From positions 1 to 20,251 of IMG/VR virus record IMGVR_UViG_3300044482_000039: DNA of 20,251 bases, one strand, 5' to 3'. The stretch is from a virus. Below the pieces are notes generated by a model, which was not told the origin of the DNA, did no database searches, and was given only the letters and a program-made list of their open reading frames with translations. Shown here piece after piece: positions 1-7,947 of this stretch. Numbering within the stretch: position 1 is the first letter of the stretch; each line of letters begins with the position of its first letter. Position numbers and translations under genes: made by a program.

Positions 1-75
1 AGTCTCGGTGACTATCCGAACATCAGCGCCCTCCTGGTCTGATGCTACGGATATGAAATTTCCTTGCTTAGACAT
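1..75 (-). CDS. Partial small phage gene downstream of coat protein, N-terminus only
   Basis: An open frame starts with ATG at 75 and runs off the left edge of the window; 25 residues are visible, beginning MSKQGNFISVASDQEG. Its ATG shares a base with the TAA stop of the preceding 45-residue gene (TAATG), which indicates translational coupling. By position, next after coat protein in a head operon, a head completion or connector protein is possible, but no family is recognisable from 25 residues. Confidence 0.5.
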   Translation of the reverse strand, partial: MSKQGNFISVASDQEGADVRIVTET

Positions 76-212
76 TATTGTTTAGCAGGGCGACCGCGTT
101 TAGCAGGCTCTTGGATAACGAGCTTATGCTTTGACGCATCGTAATCGGATTTGTTGATCTGTACGGGGCCGTTCTCGGTTTGGATGGTGACTACTTCGCA
201 GGTCTGACTCAT
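75..212 (-). CDS. Small basic-tailed phage protein (45 aa), unknown function
   Basis: The ORF starts at 212 (MSQTCEVVTIQTENG) and ends in a lysine/arginine-rich tail (EPAKRGRPAKQ). A clear Shine-Dalgarno (AGGAG) lies about 7 nt upstream of the ATG. It sits 58 nt after the coat gene and its stop overlaps the start of the next gene. The GRPAK tail resembles a DNA-binding AT-hook-like stretch, but that is only a sequence resemblance. Small genes of this kind are common directly after coat genes. No function is assigned. Confidence 0.6.
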   Translation of the reverse strand: MSQTCEVVTIQTENGPVQINKSDYDASKHKLVIQEPAKRGRPAKQ

Positions 213-270
213 GCTCTATCTCCTAGTGGACTCAAGATTGCCCCCTCATAGAAGGGGCAACGGTAAGGCA

Positions 271-1413
271 CTAGCCGAGCAGTAGCGCGGTGTGTTCAGG
301 CTTGATGTTCTTAACGCCCCACGCTAGAGCTACTTCATACCGAACTTTACGGTAGCCCTTATACATGGAGAATTCCAAACTTAGGCCGCTTCGTGGATCG
401 GTGATGGTCATAACATCTACGGCCAAATCACCTTCCTCTGGACGGGCAGGCAAACGAGCAGCAAGCACCAGTGCGGAACGGTTGAAGCACATGTTACGCG
501 CCGAGGTAGCGCCAATGGTCATGGCAACAGCCGAGGCCGCAAGAGCTACACGCAGGCCAGGAGCCGCCAGAACAATAGTGCCAGGAGCCGCTACACCGGT
601 AGTCACTACATATTTGTTGGTGTCCCCAGCAAACGTCACAGTATCGCCAGCCAACACAGTACCACTACCGGTGATGATCGGAATGGAGGTTGTGCCGATG
701 GCAAAGCCGGTTGTTGCAGAGGTGTAGCTAGTGCCGGTTCCTTTAGTCTGCGTTACGACCTGGGCAGACTCGCGAAGCGGCATCCCTTGCAGGTCTAACA
801 GCACACCTTGGCGCAGCATCGAGTCAGTACCGGCGGCGTTGACTGCCGACTGTTTGCCGATGAAGTTGGCCCCAGCGGTGGTATTTAACACCAACTGATT
901 GTCGCTGCCTGGAGCGCCGTTATCTTTGAGGATTTTCAGCACATTCGACGCGTCGGTGTAATCGTTGGCGGTGCCGAAAGGCGTGGTTGTTGGCGTACCG
1001 TATGCGCGGGAGAATGTTGACTGTAGCGCAGCCAGATCCACCTCTACCTCGTTGGTAAGGCCGCGAATTGCCTGTGCGATTTTACCCGCTCGGCTGTTCA
1101 TGTACCCTGGGCCGGTATTAAGCCCCATTTGATCATTACCGTTGAAACCGAACGGGAATGCTCGTTCTTTGGTGATGATGATCGGGGTTCCGGTATCTGT
1201 TAGTCCGGTGGGGTCTGGCGCTACCATCGCGGGAGTGATGTCTACGCCGGTGATGGTGGGCGAGATATCAACCAGGATCTCTTGATTGAGTCGGGCGCGA
1301 GCTGCGGATGAAGACATGGTTACGGACGGGATCATCCCCGTCAGTTCACGGGATACGACATCTAATGCCTCAAAGATGTCGGGTACGATTGCATCAATAT
1401 TATTCTCAGCCAT
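271..1413 (-). CDS. Major capsid protein, P22 coat-like
   Basis: A 380-residue protein, likely the coat subunit that forms the icosahedral head (HK97 fold, P22 gp5-like branch). The N-terminus is helical (MAENNIDAIVPDIFEALDVV). A middle segment at about residues 225-305 is rich in Gly, Thr and Val with alternating beta character (GDTVTFAGDTNKYVV). It corresponds in position to the insertion domain of P22-type coat proteins. The C-terminal part (YRKVRYEVALAWGVKNIKPEHTALLLG) matches the P22-type ending, in which an ALWYGVNATRPE-like strand precedes the C-terminus. It is somewhat shorter than P22 coat (430 aa). It lies directly after a scaffold-like gene, the usual gene order. The Shine-Dalgarno GAGGA 8 nt before the ATG overlaps the end of the scaffold gene, suggesting coupled translation. 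Family assignment is by recognition, not alignment. Confidence 0.75.
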   Translation of the reverse strand: MAENNIDAIVPDIFEALDVVSRELTGMIPSVTMSSSAARARLNQEILVDISPTITGVDITPAMVAPDPTGLTDTGTPIIITKERAFPFGFNGNDQMGLNTGPGYMNSRAGKIAQAIRGLTNEVEVDLAALQSTFSRAYGTPTTTPFGTANDYTDASNVLKILKDNGAPGSDNQLVLNTTAGANFIGKQSAVNAAGTDSMLRQGVLLDLQGMPLRESAQVVTQTKGTGTSYTSATTGFAIGTTSIPIITGSGTVLAGDTVTFAGDTNKYVVTTGVAAPGTIVLAAPGLRVALAASAVAMTIGATSARNMCFNRSALVLAARLPARPEEGDLAVDVMTITDPRSGLSLEFSMYKGYRKVRYEVALAWGVKNIKPEHTALLLG

Positions 1414-1425
1414 TGTTCAAATCCT

Positions 1426-2124
1426 CTATCTGGTCAGTTTCCCGCCGCCGCTCATAAATTTGGCTTGGGCGAGTGGATCAAGTGCGTCAAATTGGGCGCG
1501 TGTGATTTCTTTCGCAGCACCGCCGCCATTTGACCCACCAGCAGCACCGCCGCCAGAGGATTGATTGCCTTTAATCAGATGAGCTATCGAGGCACTGCCT
1601 GCGAACTCTTTTCGGAGGTCTTCGAGTTTAGAAACCGTCAAATCTCCATTGTTATCAGTAATTCTAATACCCTCATCAGTAGATTTCAAGCGTTTGGCCA
1701 ATTTCTCGGCTAAATCCTGAGCCGCGAACTCTGATACAGGGTTGAGCGAGATAGCCAATTTCATAGCCTCGCTTAACTCTTTTTCCTTCCGCGTGGCGGT
1801 ACCCATCTTCTCCAGTTGCTCGGCCAGGGTCTGGCGCTCAGTCTCGGAGGATTTGAAAAGCTGCTCATAGTTCCCGTCAGCCTCGGCCTTCTTTCGTGCT
1901 GCCTCAGTTGCTTGGCGCTCTGCCTCGCGGGTGTGTTTGTTGGCCTCGGTAATCTTGGCCAGCAGTCGGGCATTCTCAGCCTGTGAAGCGTTGAATTGCT
2001 CCTGTAGAGCTGCAATACCTGGGTCAATAGTCTTTTCTGCGGCATCAGGCGTACCCCCAGCATCGCCATCACCGCCGCTTTCCTCACGGTACATGCGGTC
2101 AAATTTCATATCTTGGTTGAACAT
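1426..2124 (-). CDS. Capsid scaffolding protein
   Basis: A 232-residue acidic and alanine/glutamate-rich protein with a long predicted coiled coil (about residues 30-130, heptad-like EAERQATEAARKKAEA). A glycine-rich linker (GGGAAGGSNGGG) follows, then a short basic C-terminus (FMSGGGKLTR). This is the typical composition of phage scaffolding proteins, whose C-terminal basic patch binds coat protein during procapsid assembly. An ATG lies 18 nt further upstream, but AAGGAG sits 6 nt before the ATG at 2124 (MFNQDMKFD), so that start is preferred. It is immediately upstream of coat. It must be transcribed from its own promoter or by readthrough, because three opposite-strand genes separate it from the other head genes. 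Confidence 0.75.
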   Translation of the reverse strand: MFNQDMKFDRMYREESGGDGDAGGTPDAAEKTIDPGIAALQEQFNASQAENARLLAKITEANKHTREAERQATEAARKKAEADGNYEQLFKSSETERQTLAEQLEKMGTATRKEKELSEAMKLAISLNPVSEFAAQDLAEKLAKRLKSTDEGIRITDNNGDLTVSKLEDLRKEFAGSASIAHLIKGNQSSGGGAAGGSNGGGAAKEITRAQFDALDPLAQAKFMSGGGKLTR

Positions 2125-2143
2125 TTCTACTCCTTCGGTCACT

Positions 2144-2172
2144 GACCTAGTTTACGGCACCGCCGCTGTCAA
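2144..2172 (-). promoter_or_regulatory. Possible promoter for scaffold/coat genes
   Basis: On the minus strand a perfect TTGACA (2172-2167) is followed after 17 nt by TAGGTC (2149-2144), a poor -10 match. It lies about 20 nt before the scaffold start, downstream of the inserted + strand genes, where a new promoter would be needed. The weak -10 suggests activator dependence or a chance match. Confidence 0.25.
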
Positions 2173-2267
2173 ATCATTTTAGCTTATGTGGGCATAAAAA
2201 ACACTATGTTGCAGAAATATGGGGAGTTGGAGATATTGATCACGTTAATAACTATCGGAGAATCTAC

Positions 2268-2585
2268 ATGGCAAAGGCATCAGCTAGAACAGGCGAGGGT
2301 GGCGGAATGCTTATTTTCGGCATGGACCCGAACATCAGGACAGCAGAAATGCACGGCGAAAGTGTATCTTTATGGGATAGAGATATTTCTTTGCTTGGAA
2401 AAGGCTTGCTTGGAGATCTTCTGGGGTCTGCAAAATACGATATGCTGGCGCACCATGTGATTGAAGACGGGTTTGCACTAGATTCTCCTGTTATTTACGG
2501 TAATGCGGGAACGATTCGAGAGATAAAAATATGCTCGCATGTGTACCGGTCAAACACGATAACCTACGACAAGAGGGAGTTATAG
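2268..2585 (+). CDS. Unknown 105-aa protein, first gene of inserted + strand block
   Basis: The ORF starts MAKASARTGEGGGML after a GGAG Shine-Dalgarno 7 nt upstream. No family is recognised. The protein has a glycine-rich N-terminus and a region with several Leu/Gly repeats (LLGKGLLGDLLGS, about residues 46-58) that could be an amphipathic helix; there is no signal peptide or long membrane span. It is the first of three closely spaced rightward genes placed between scaffold and head-protein genes that run leftward. This is the usual look of a moron-type insertion. The next gene starts 3 nt after its stop. Confidence 0.6.
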   Translation: MAKASARTGEGGGMLIFGMDPNIRTAEMHGESVSLWDRDISLLGKGLLGDLLGSAKYDMLAHHVIEDGFALDSPVIYGNAGTIREIKICSHVYRSNTITYDKREL

Positions 2586-2588
2586 ATA

Positions 2589-2792
2589 ATGACTACAGAC
2601 ATAGACGCAGACCTGCAAAAGCATGAAATGTACAAACTAATCCACGCGATTAACAGGCTGAAGACCACAATATTACGGCTTGAGGAGGCAGCAATTGCGG
2701 CGCGCATAGACAGTAGCAGGAAACAGGCGACAATAGATTCTCTATCGGCTGCAATAGGCAAAATGAAACGCAGAGAGAAGCGCCAATCATAG
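2589..2792 (+). CDS. Small coiled-coil protein (67 aa), unknown
   Basis: The ORF starts MTTDIDADLQKHEMYK with GGGAG about 9 nt upstream. Heptad-like leucines and isoleucines (INRLKTTILRLEEAAIAAR) indicate a coiled coil over about residues 18-60, followed by a basic tail (KMKRREKRQS). It is the second gene of the inserted block, between two unknown genes. No function can be assigned; oligomerisation or a partner role in the block is plausible. Confidence 0.6.
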   Translation: MTTDIDADLQKHEMYKLIHAINRLKTTILRLEEAAIAARIDSSRKQATIDSLSAAIGKMKRREKRQS

Positions 2793-2816
2793 TTTTGTTT
2801 TAAATAGGAGAGTGTT

Positions 2817-3116
2817 ATGAGTGATTGTTGTATAAGGAAAATAGTTGGCACCGATTCTATAGTCATAGAAAAGGTGAAAAAAGAGGTGCGCAGCAAGAAT
2901 ATAACAAAACAGACCGTTGTTAGGACGGCGACTGCGGCAATAGTCCTAGATTGTGGGCACATGCTACCTGTAACGTTATTCTCAAAAGTGCCTGCAAACT
3001 CTACTCGGTGCTTGGTATGCGCAAGAATCAGTACCGGAAGGGAGCTTTACGGGTGGATGAGGCAGTCTATTAGCCGCCATATTTGGCAGAAATATGGCAA
3101 CTCTGACATTATTTAG
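2817..3116 (+). CDS. Putative zinc-binding protein (99 aa), unknown
   Basis: Preceded by a good Shine-Dalgarno (TAGGAGAG, about 6 nt from the ATG). Cysteine and histidine spacing in the middle (LDCGHMLPV at about residues 44-52, then RCLVCARI at about 63-70) suggests a small CxH...CxxC zinc knuckle. It ends with a basic/aromatic segment (RQSISRHIWQKYGN). It is the last gene of the rightward inserted block and ends 18 nt from the stop of the convergent head-protein gene. Function unknown. Confidence 0.6.
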   Translation: MSDCCIRKIVGTDSIVIEKVKKEVRSKNITKQTVVRTATAAIVLDCGHMLPVTLFSKVPANSTRCLVCARISTGRELYGWMRQSISRHIWQKYGNSDII

Positions 3117-3125
3117 GCTCTACTT

Positions 3126-3145
3126 AGGAGGTTTTCACGCCTCCT
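3126..3145. terminator. Possible bidirectional hairpin between convergent genes
   Basis: AGGAGG (3126-3131) and CCTCCT (3140-3145) can pair around an 8-nt loop between the ends of convergent genes. Neither strand shows a real U-run after the stem, so intrinsic termination is doubtful. The 3' arm overlaps the last codons of the leftward gene. Confidence 0.3.
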
Positions 3146-4169
3146 GAAAAGCAATAGGATTCATACCCCTCAGCTCCTTGATGGTGTAGACCCTTCCTGT
3201 CGGGTCTGTGAAGCCGCCTATTTTGATAGCACCAGACCTGAACAGCTTAGAGCGTTCAGGCCCAAGAGCCTCATCGACGAATGCGGCGGGCTGCTTCTTT
3301 AGCCACCCGCCGTATGTTGTCTTGCTCCCAACCGCCTCAACACCATCGGCACCGATAGATGGGCGCTCACCTTTTAGCCCTGCTGCTAGGCTGTACTCAG
3401 GTTTTACGCGTGGTACCGTTGTTGACCTGCACCCATAATGTAGGCTTGGCTTCGGGCCTGGCATTCCATTCGGAACGAACTCCTGATCATGTTCCGCGCA
3501 CGTAAGAGTCGTTGAGCTATCAAGCGTCGCAACAAATGTATACCCGTCGATAATGTCGGAGTTTGCGTCATAGGTAGCAGTCCTAGCCATAGATGATGTC
3601 GAGTTAGCAACCGTCCTCACCAAGGTATCAAGCTGCCGCCTTTGCAGGGTGTTGATTAGTGTACCGACCTTCTGCGATATAGTCGGAGTCGTATCGCCCA
3701 ATACAAGCCCGTCTGTGATTGCCTGCATTATCTGCTTGGACTTTTTCGTGCCGAACTGGCGCAGAGATTCGTCTATGGTCTTCGAGCCAATCAGTGGGCC
3801 ACCCATAGGCGCAGACTCAACAGCGGCGAGCAATACAGACTCAGCAGGAAGGACGAATGTAGCAGTTGACACTTTGTTGTATAGATTGACCGAGAATTCA
3901 GCCTCGTTCGATACCAGCTCCATGGCGTCCAGCTTAACCTTCTGCTTGATGGTGCCGAAAGCCTGAACTGATAGCTTCTCGATATCCTCCAGCACTGCCA
4001 CCAGCCGGTTACGCTGGAACACAGTAGGCTCTTGCGATAGACGGGCGTTAATATCCCGCCTTAGTCGTGAGAGTGTGGCTATAGCTTCTTTAGAGCGGCC
4101 TGCCGCATACCGCTGGAGGAATACTTGGTGCCTTGTTGAGGCATCGACGAGATATTGCGTGGCGCTCAT
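3135..4169 (-). CDS. Head morphogenesis / minor capsid protein, SPP1 gp7 / Mu F-like
   Basis: A 344-residue protein of the SPP1 gp7 / Mu gpF type, which associates with the portal and is packaged in the head. The signature is near residues 215-250: TLDSSTTLTC (215-224) followed by HYGCRS (244-249). This matches the family's TLD..T...C...H..CR pattern, in which Cys/His residues are conserved. The N-terminal half is helical and basic. The ATG at 4169 shares a base with the portal stop (TAATG), so translation is coupled to portal, the standard neighbour. The downstream side is unusual: the next head gene (scaffold) comes only after three opposite-strand genes. Confidence 0.75.
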   Translation of the reverse strand: MSATQYLVDASTRHQVFLQRYAAGRSKEAIATLSRLRRDINARLSQEPTVFQRNRLVAVLEDIEKLSVQAFGTIKQKVKLDAMELVSNEAEFSVNLYNKVSTATFVLPAESVLLAAVESAPMGGPLIGSKTIDESLRQFGTKKSKQIMQAITDGLVLGDTTPTISQKVGTLINTLQRRQLDTLVRTVANSTSSMARTATYDANSDIIDGYTFVATLDSSTTLTCAEHDQEFVPNGMPGPKPSLHYGCRSTTVPRVKPEYSLAAGLKGERPSIGADGVEAVGSKTTYGGWLKKQPAAFVDEALGPERSKLFRSGAIKIGGFTDPTGRVYTIKELRGMNPIAFQEA

Positions 4170-5557
4170 TACAGCATCACATCGGCTGATTCTGCCTCAC
4201 CGTCAATCTCTTCATTCGTGCGCTCACCGTCAATCTCGCCCTCTTCCCTTAGCTTGTCCTGTAGGTCTGACTGGGCAATCACGCCACGGTCTAGCAGGGC
4301 AATGCGCGCCATGATGAGCTGCGGATCAACAGTTTTGTCATAGAATGATTTGTTAAGCTCGAAAATGTTATCACCAGTTCCGCCCATGAATTTCATGACA
4401 TGCTCCAGGCTGCGCTCTATTGCCGCCTCCACGTTACTGACTACGGTATAGAGGTTCGCATTCTGCCCAGCGAAACGAATTTTTGCCGCCTCTGCCGTCT
4501 CCGTCCCGCTTGAATCTTGAATGATTCTGCCGCCGAGCTTAACAATCTGCTTCTCTTTAAGCTCCATGCCGCGCTCAGGCATTGTGTTATCTGATGGCTG
4601 TAGCAACTTAGCGTCAGCGCCTTCATTCAGCACTGCTGGCGCTCTTGACCCCATCCTTACCCCTGATTTATTGATCCTGTCAGCAGTCGTTTGATTTACT
4701 CCGGTGAAGATTGGCCACGGCTGCCCAACCATATACGAAGAGTCCTCGAAATCGGCTGAGTTGCGGAAATGAGCAAGGTTGATCTCTGCAATGTCGTAAG
4801 TTGGAGCCTTGTCCGGCTTAGGATTATTGTTTATTGATCCTGCAAACTCGAACGGTATGTAATTCCACCTCGCACCAGATGAGTTCCTCGGCTCCATGTA
4901 TTCGATCACATTGTCGTCGTCATCATAGAGCATTTGAACGTATAGCCCGTCGATGATGCTCAGGACGCGAGTATATTTCTTGATCGAGTATGAGAAGCCA
5001 TCAGGCGAGTATGATTTATGGTCTTCAATCAGCGATACGCTAGAGAGGCGCTCGACTGCGCCAATTATCTCGGTATCCCAATTAGGTATTGACTCTGGCC
5101 TATATGGTTTGATATTTGCCCGTAGCTGTAACGCTGTGACCTCCGCACTACTCAGGCCTTCCGGCGCAGCAGGGTAGTCGGTCAGGAAACCGTATCGCCC
5201 CGTCTGTAGCGTGTCGCTCACTGCGCCTTTAGCCATCTGCTCAAGTGACAATCCTGCACCGTTGGCATTCTCTACCAGATACTCAATCTCAGCCTGTAGC
5301 ATGATTTCAGGGTCTTTTCTGAACGCCATCCCTAACATCCCATCGACTGTGGAGCCGGTGAAATTCACGAAGTTAGCGCGCATCAGGTAATCATCGTATC
5401 GAAGGCTGTTCTCGTGGCTGTCGTCTTCCGGTGACGGTTTTGGCAGGTACTTGGTGCGCCCAGCTTTGATAGCTGATGAGCCTGCAACACAGGCGCGGAC
5501 AGTCTGCCACAGTGGCAGATTAGCGTCATATTCGGGATGATGGTCTGATGCTGGCAT
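4169..5557 (-). CDS. Portal protein, DUF4055-type
   Basis: A 462-residue protein resembling the DUF4055 portal-like family. The portal is the dodecameric ring at the capsid vertex that docks terminase and passes DNA. Family-like features are the N-terminal region (PLWQTVRACVAGSSAIK; YDDYLMRANFVNFT; TVDGMLGMAFRKDPE, about residues 15-85), a central NLAHFRNSADFEDSSYMVGQP stretch typical of these portals, and a helical C-terminal part with acidic end. It is flanked by large terminase upstream and a gp7/F-like head protein downstream, both with one-base TAATG overlaps. Context and family features agree. Assignment is by pattern recognition without alignment. Confidence 0.75.
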   Translation of the reverse strand: MPASDHHPEYDANLPLWQTVRACVAGSSAIKAGRTKYLPKPSPEDDSHENSLRYDDYLMRANFVNFTGSTVDGMLGMAFRKDPEIMLQAEIEYLVENANGAGLSLEQMAKGAVSDTLQTGRYGFLTDYPAAPEGLSSAEVTALQLRANIKPYRPESIPNWDTEIIGAVERLSSVSLIEDHKSYSPDGFSYSIKKYTRVLSIIDGLYVQMLYDDDDNVIEYMEPRNSSGARWNYIPFEFAGSINNNPKPDKAPTYDIAEINLAHFRNSADFEDSSYMVGQPWPIFTGVNQTTADRINKSGVRMGSRAPAVLNEGADAKLLQPSDNTMPERGMELKEKQIVKLGGRIIQDSSGTETAEAAKIRFAGQNANLYTVVSNVEAAIERSLEHVMKFMGGTGDNIFELNKSFYDKTVDPQLIMARIALLDRGVIAQSDLQDKLREEGEIDGERTNEEIDGEAESADVML

Positions 5558-6876
5558 TAGCGGGTGAACCTCACGTTTAATTCTACTGCGGCCTGCTCAA
5601 TCGGCCATTCGTAATCAACACAATACCCAATAGCTGTGGTCACATGCTGGTACTGGTTGTCCTTCTGATTCTCCTGAAACGTCGAACCTTCCTGCAATTG
5701 TACTGTACTTAGCCCTTTATCGCACCATTCCGCTGTTGCTGGGTTGACATACAGAGAGATTGCACCGTCTGCTGTGCGAATCTTTGCCCTTACTGAGTTT
5801 TGGCGGTCTTTGATAGCGGGGTGAGCGGCCTTCACTCGCCTGTCATAACTCCAGCCGTGGGCCTTCAACACCCCTTCGATGTCGGTATAGTCCGATGCGT
5901 GGCCGTGTTTCTCGCCGTTCTTGCCAGATGGGTCGCCGTATATCAGAACGTGCTTATTCAGGTGGTCTTTGTACCTATCGACAAACTCAAGCGCCGATTG
6001 CTTCGACACTGCCGATGTAAGGATTATCTCATCCAACAGGTATAGAGACTCTCCTCTGCGGACACCGATGGCAGATGATAGCGGGGTATAGTTCTGGTCG
6101 TGCATCCAAAGCAGTTGCTCATGCGACTCTATAGATGCGTCAGTGTGATTTGCCTTGCTATAGTCCTCGTAGATGCGCCCTGTGGCGGTCTCGAAACTGG
6201 CTTCATACTCTTGTTTATATTGTTTCTCGCTCATCCTGCCTTTAGCTGACGCGATTACCTCAGCGGATAGAATGTCTGATGATTTCCAGTGGAAAACCTT
6301 GGCATCAGGGGTCTTTCCTGAGTCAGCCTGGCAACACATATCATAGTAATGGTTCAGCCCATCAGGCACACCAAGGAACCAGCACCACGCAAGATACCCA
6401 GGTTTAGACGGGTTTTCAGTATCAAGGGCTGGCATGATGTTCTCATTAACTGCTTTGGCTTTAATGTCTGCAATCTCATCAATGCCGCCCCCTGTCCAGT
6501 TGACCCCTTCTATACGCTCTGGTTTGTCTAGCCCCAATACGTGTATTTCTGTGCCGTTTGGCATGTAGATTTTAAGGTCTGTCTCGGATGGTTTGCGGGA
6601 ATGGGTCGAGCTGAAGGTTAGGAGCTTTAGATCATCCCAAAATATTTTTTTAGCTTGGGCATAAGTAGGGGCTGCGGCGAAATATTTTTCGTTGGGGTTT
6701 GTCATTGCCTGTTTAGCGAGGAAACGTTTAAACCGCTCTGTTTTTCCGCTCCTCCGGCCTGCCGGTACTAGCGGGAACCTTATGCCACTGTGGACAGCAT
6801 CAACAAGGGCGAGCTGCACAGGGTGGTCTTTGAGCTTGTACCACCTCTCTGCCTCACGCTCTATGTGCAGACTCAC
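5557..6876 (-). CDS. Terminase large subunit
   Basis: A 439-residue packaging motor that couples ATP hydrolysis to DNA translocation and cuts concatemers. The Walker A-like motif is GRRSGKT at residues 40-46 and Walker B is IDEIAD at 132-137, with Glu134 the likely catalytic carboxylate. The C-terminal RNase H-like nuclease shows conserved acids at WMHD (Asp260) and YGDPSG (Asp315). The start is GTG at 6876, overlapping the small terminase stop by 4 nt (GTGA). An ATG-only gene caller would miss this start. It is followed by the portal gene with a one-base overlap. Length and gene order fit a normal large terminase. Confidence 0.9.
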   Translation of the reverse strand: MSLHIEREAERWYKLKDHPVQLALVDAVHSGIRFPLVPAGRRSGKTERFKRFLAKQAMTNPNEKYFAAAPTYAQAKKIFWDDLKLLTFSSTHSRKPSETDLKIYMPNGTEIHVLGLDKPERIEGVNWTGGGIDEIADIKAKAVNENIMPALDTENPSKPGYLAWCWFLGVPDGLNHYYDMCCQADSGKTPDAKVFHWKSSDILSAEVIASAKGRMSEKQYKQEYEASFETATGRIYEDYSKANHTDASIESHEQLLWMHDQNYTPLSSAIGVRRGESLYLLDEIILTSAVSKQSALEFVDRYKDHLNKHVLIYGDPSGKNGEKHGHASDYTDIEGVLKAHGWSYDRRVKAAHPAIKDRQNSVRAKIRTADGAISLYVNPATAEWCDKGLSTVQLQEGSTFQENQKDNQYQHVTTAIGYCVDYEWPIEQAAVELNVRFTR

Positions 6877-7175
6877 GACGGGAGCTTGTCCGCCAGGATA
6901 GCAAGGGCTTGAGCCAGTGCTTCATTTGGGTCTGTCTTCTGCTCTATTTCGACGGCTTTTAGGTCTGGAAGGTATTTGTTCACTAGGCGCATTTTGATGT
7001 CTGCTGCCGCTTTCATCCTATTAACATCTGAATTTTCAAGGGGTTGCGATAGGTCTCCCAATTTATCAGCTATATCAATGATGTGTTCTATCATACCCCT
7101 GGCGGATAATTGCTCCCTTATAGCCTCCTGCCGTATCTGCTTGTTCTGCGTTGCTCTTGTAATTCCACTCTTCAT
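6873..7175 (-). CDS. Putative small terminase subunit (100 aa)
   Basis: A short helical protein located directly before and overlapping the large terminase, the position of the small subunit that recognises the packaging site. It is charged, with predicted helices throughout (IIDIADKLGDLSQ; RMKAAADIKMRLVNKYLPD). A clear N-terminal helix-turn-helix is not obvious, and at 100 residues it is shorter than most small terminases. The ATG at 7175 has only a weak Shine-Dalgarno (GGTGA) but overlaps the stop of a 15-codon ORF (ATGA), so it may rely on coupled translation. The assignment rests mainly on context. Confidence 0.6.
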   Translation of the reverse strand: MKSGITRATQNKQIRQEAIREQLSARGMIEHIIDIADKLGDLSQPLENSDVNRMKAAADIKMRLVNKYLPDLKAVEIEQKTDPNEALAQALAILADKLPS

Positions 7176-7219
7176 CTGTCACCGACTAGACGTTGCGGGC
7201 ACTGCCCTGGATAAGACAT
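7172..7219 (-). CDS. Possible 15-codon leader ORF coupled to small terminase
   Basis: ATG at 7219 opens MSYPGQCPQRLVGDR and its TGA overlaps the small terminase ATG in an ATGA junction. The terminase gene has a weak Shine-Dalgarno, so reinitiation from this leader is a reasonable idea. There is no independent evidence of expression. Confidence 0.3.
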   Translation of the reverse strand: MSYPGQCPQRLVGDR

Positions 7220-7947
7220 GGAATTATAGGCTTTCCCGCCCCATGTGGCGAGGAGGATAGGCGTTCGGCTTTACCCAAAGGTGCGCTTCACTCATTTTCC
7301 CCCCATGTCACAAACGGCCTAGAGGTTGCCGATTCACATAGACCGAGAATCCCCAGTCATGGCTTGTGATGCCGTGGTGAATAAATGCCGGTTATGTGTC
7401 CGGCGTGGCCGCGTCATCGCCACCATTCGGCATCATGCCCCATATCACGCCTCACTTTATCCGCCGCGCTCATGAGTCTCGCGCTGGTATAGTACCGATA
7501 TTGCTCACGGTTCCGCTAGACTAGATTGAGGCTAGTCACACTATCCGCCATTTCTGACTGATTAGGTTAATCTCTTCCTGCTCAATGTTATCAGTGCTCA
7601 TTCCATACCGCCTTTGTTGTTGTTGGAAAATATGACCTTTGATAGTGACTCTGCTTGCAGTTCGCCTACTCCCCATCGCGGGGCGGATAACGCGGCCTAG
7701 ACCTATCTCGCTGCCTGACATCTAGACTAGTTTAGATAGAGCCACTATCAAAGCCCGCTCTTTCGCCACCTGCGCGGGTACAGGCATTATGGGAAAACTT
7801 AGAAACCCTGGCTTGCAGATTATTCACCAGCACAGACTAGGTTGGAAGCCTTGACCTATTTACTACTAGGTGGCGCCTGTACTGGCATTGCGATCTGCCA
7901 TCGCGTGTACGTTAGTTTAGTCCACTGACTGAGCTAGTGCAATCATC
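7176..7947. other. 772-base stretch without a convincing long gene; micro-ORF chain on minus strand
   Basis: No ORF here is long and well supported. On the minus strand there is a succession of short frames with overlapping or abutting stops and starts: 21 codons ending TAGATG, a frame from 7721 whose internal ATG at 7601 has AAAGGCGG upstream and reads MSTDNIEQEEINLIS, a 19-codon frame joined by CGATGA to a 27-codon frame, then the two micro-ORFs listed separately. Several copies of GACTAG/CTAGTC occur (around 7185, 7520, 7726, 7843). It also contains an imperfect direct repeat GTAC(A/T)GGCATT (7778-7788, 7879-7889). The stretch may be a small-peptide region, a decayed gene area or a packaging-site region. 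Confidence 0.4.
7224..7295 (-). CDS. Possible micro-ORF (23 aa) with strong ribosome binding site
   Basis: The ORF reads MSEAHLWVKPNAYPPRHMG then RESL. It has an unusually good Shine-Dalgarno (GGGGGG, 3-4 nt before the ATG). It ends 5 nt before the next micro-ORF's start. No family known; listed because the ribosome binding site is better than chance would usually give. Confidence 0.3.
   Translation of the reverse strand: MSEAHLWVKPNAYPPRHMGRESL

Noticed and set aside
365-727. 120-codon frame opposite the coat gene
   Set aside because: Antisense shadow of a well-supported coat gene; unnatural Ala/Thr/Val composition and no ribosome binding site.
2188-2460. 90-codon frame overlapping the first inserted gene
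   Set aside because: Overlaps the better-supported frame at 2268 and has no Shine-Dalgarno.
2557-2596. ATAAC...GTTAT pair resembling a short attC
   Set aside because: Too short for an attC (about 30 nt), no L boxes, and it lies within coding sequence.
7390-7410. CCGGTTATGTGTCCGG resembling an R' box
   Set aside because: No R''/L'' partner at a fitting distance and no cassette-end complement.
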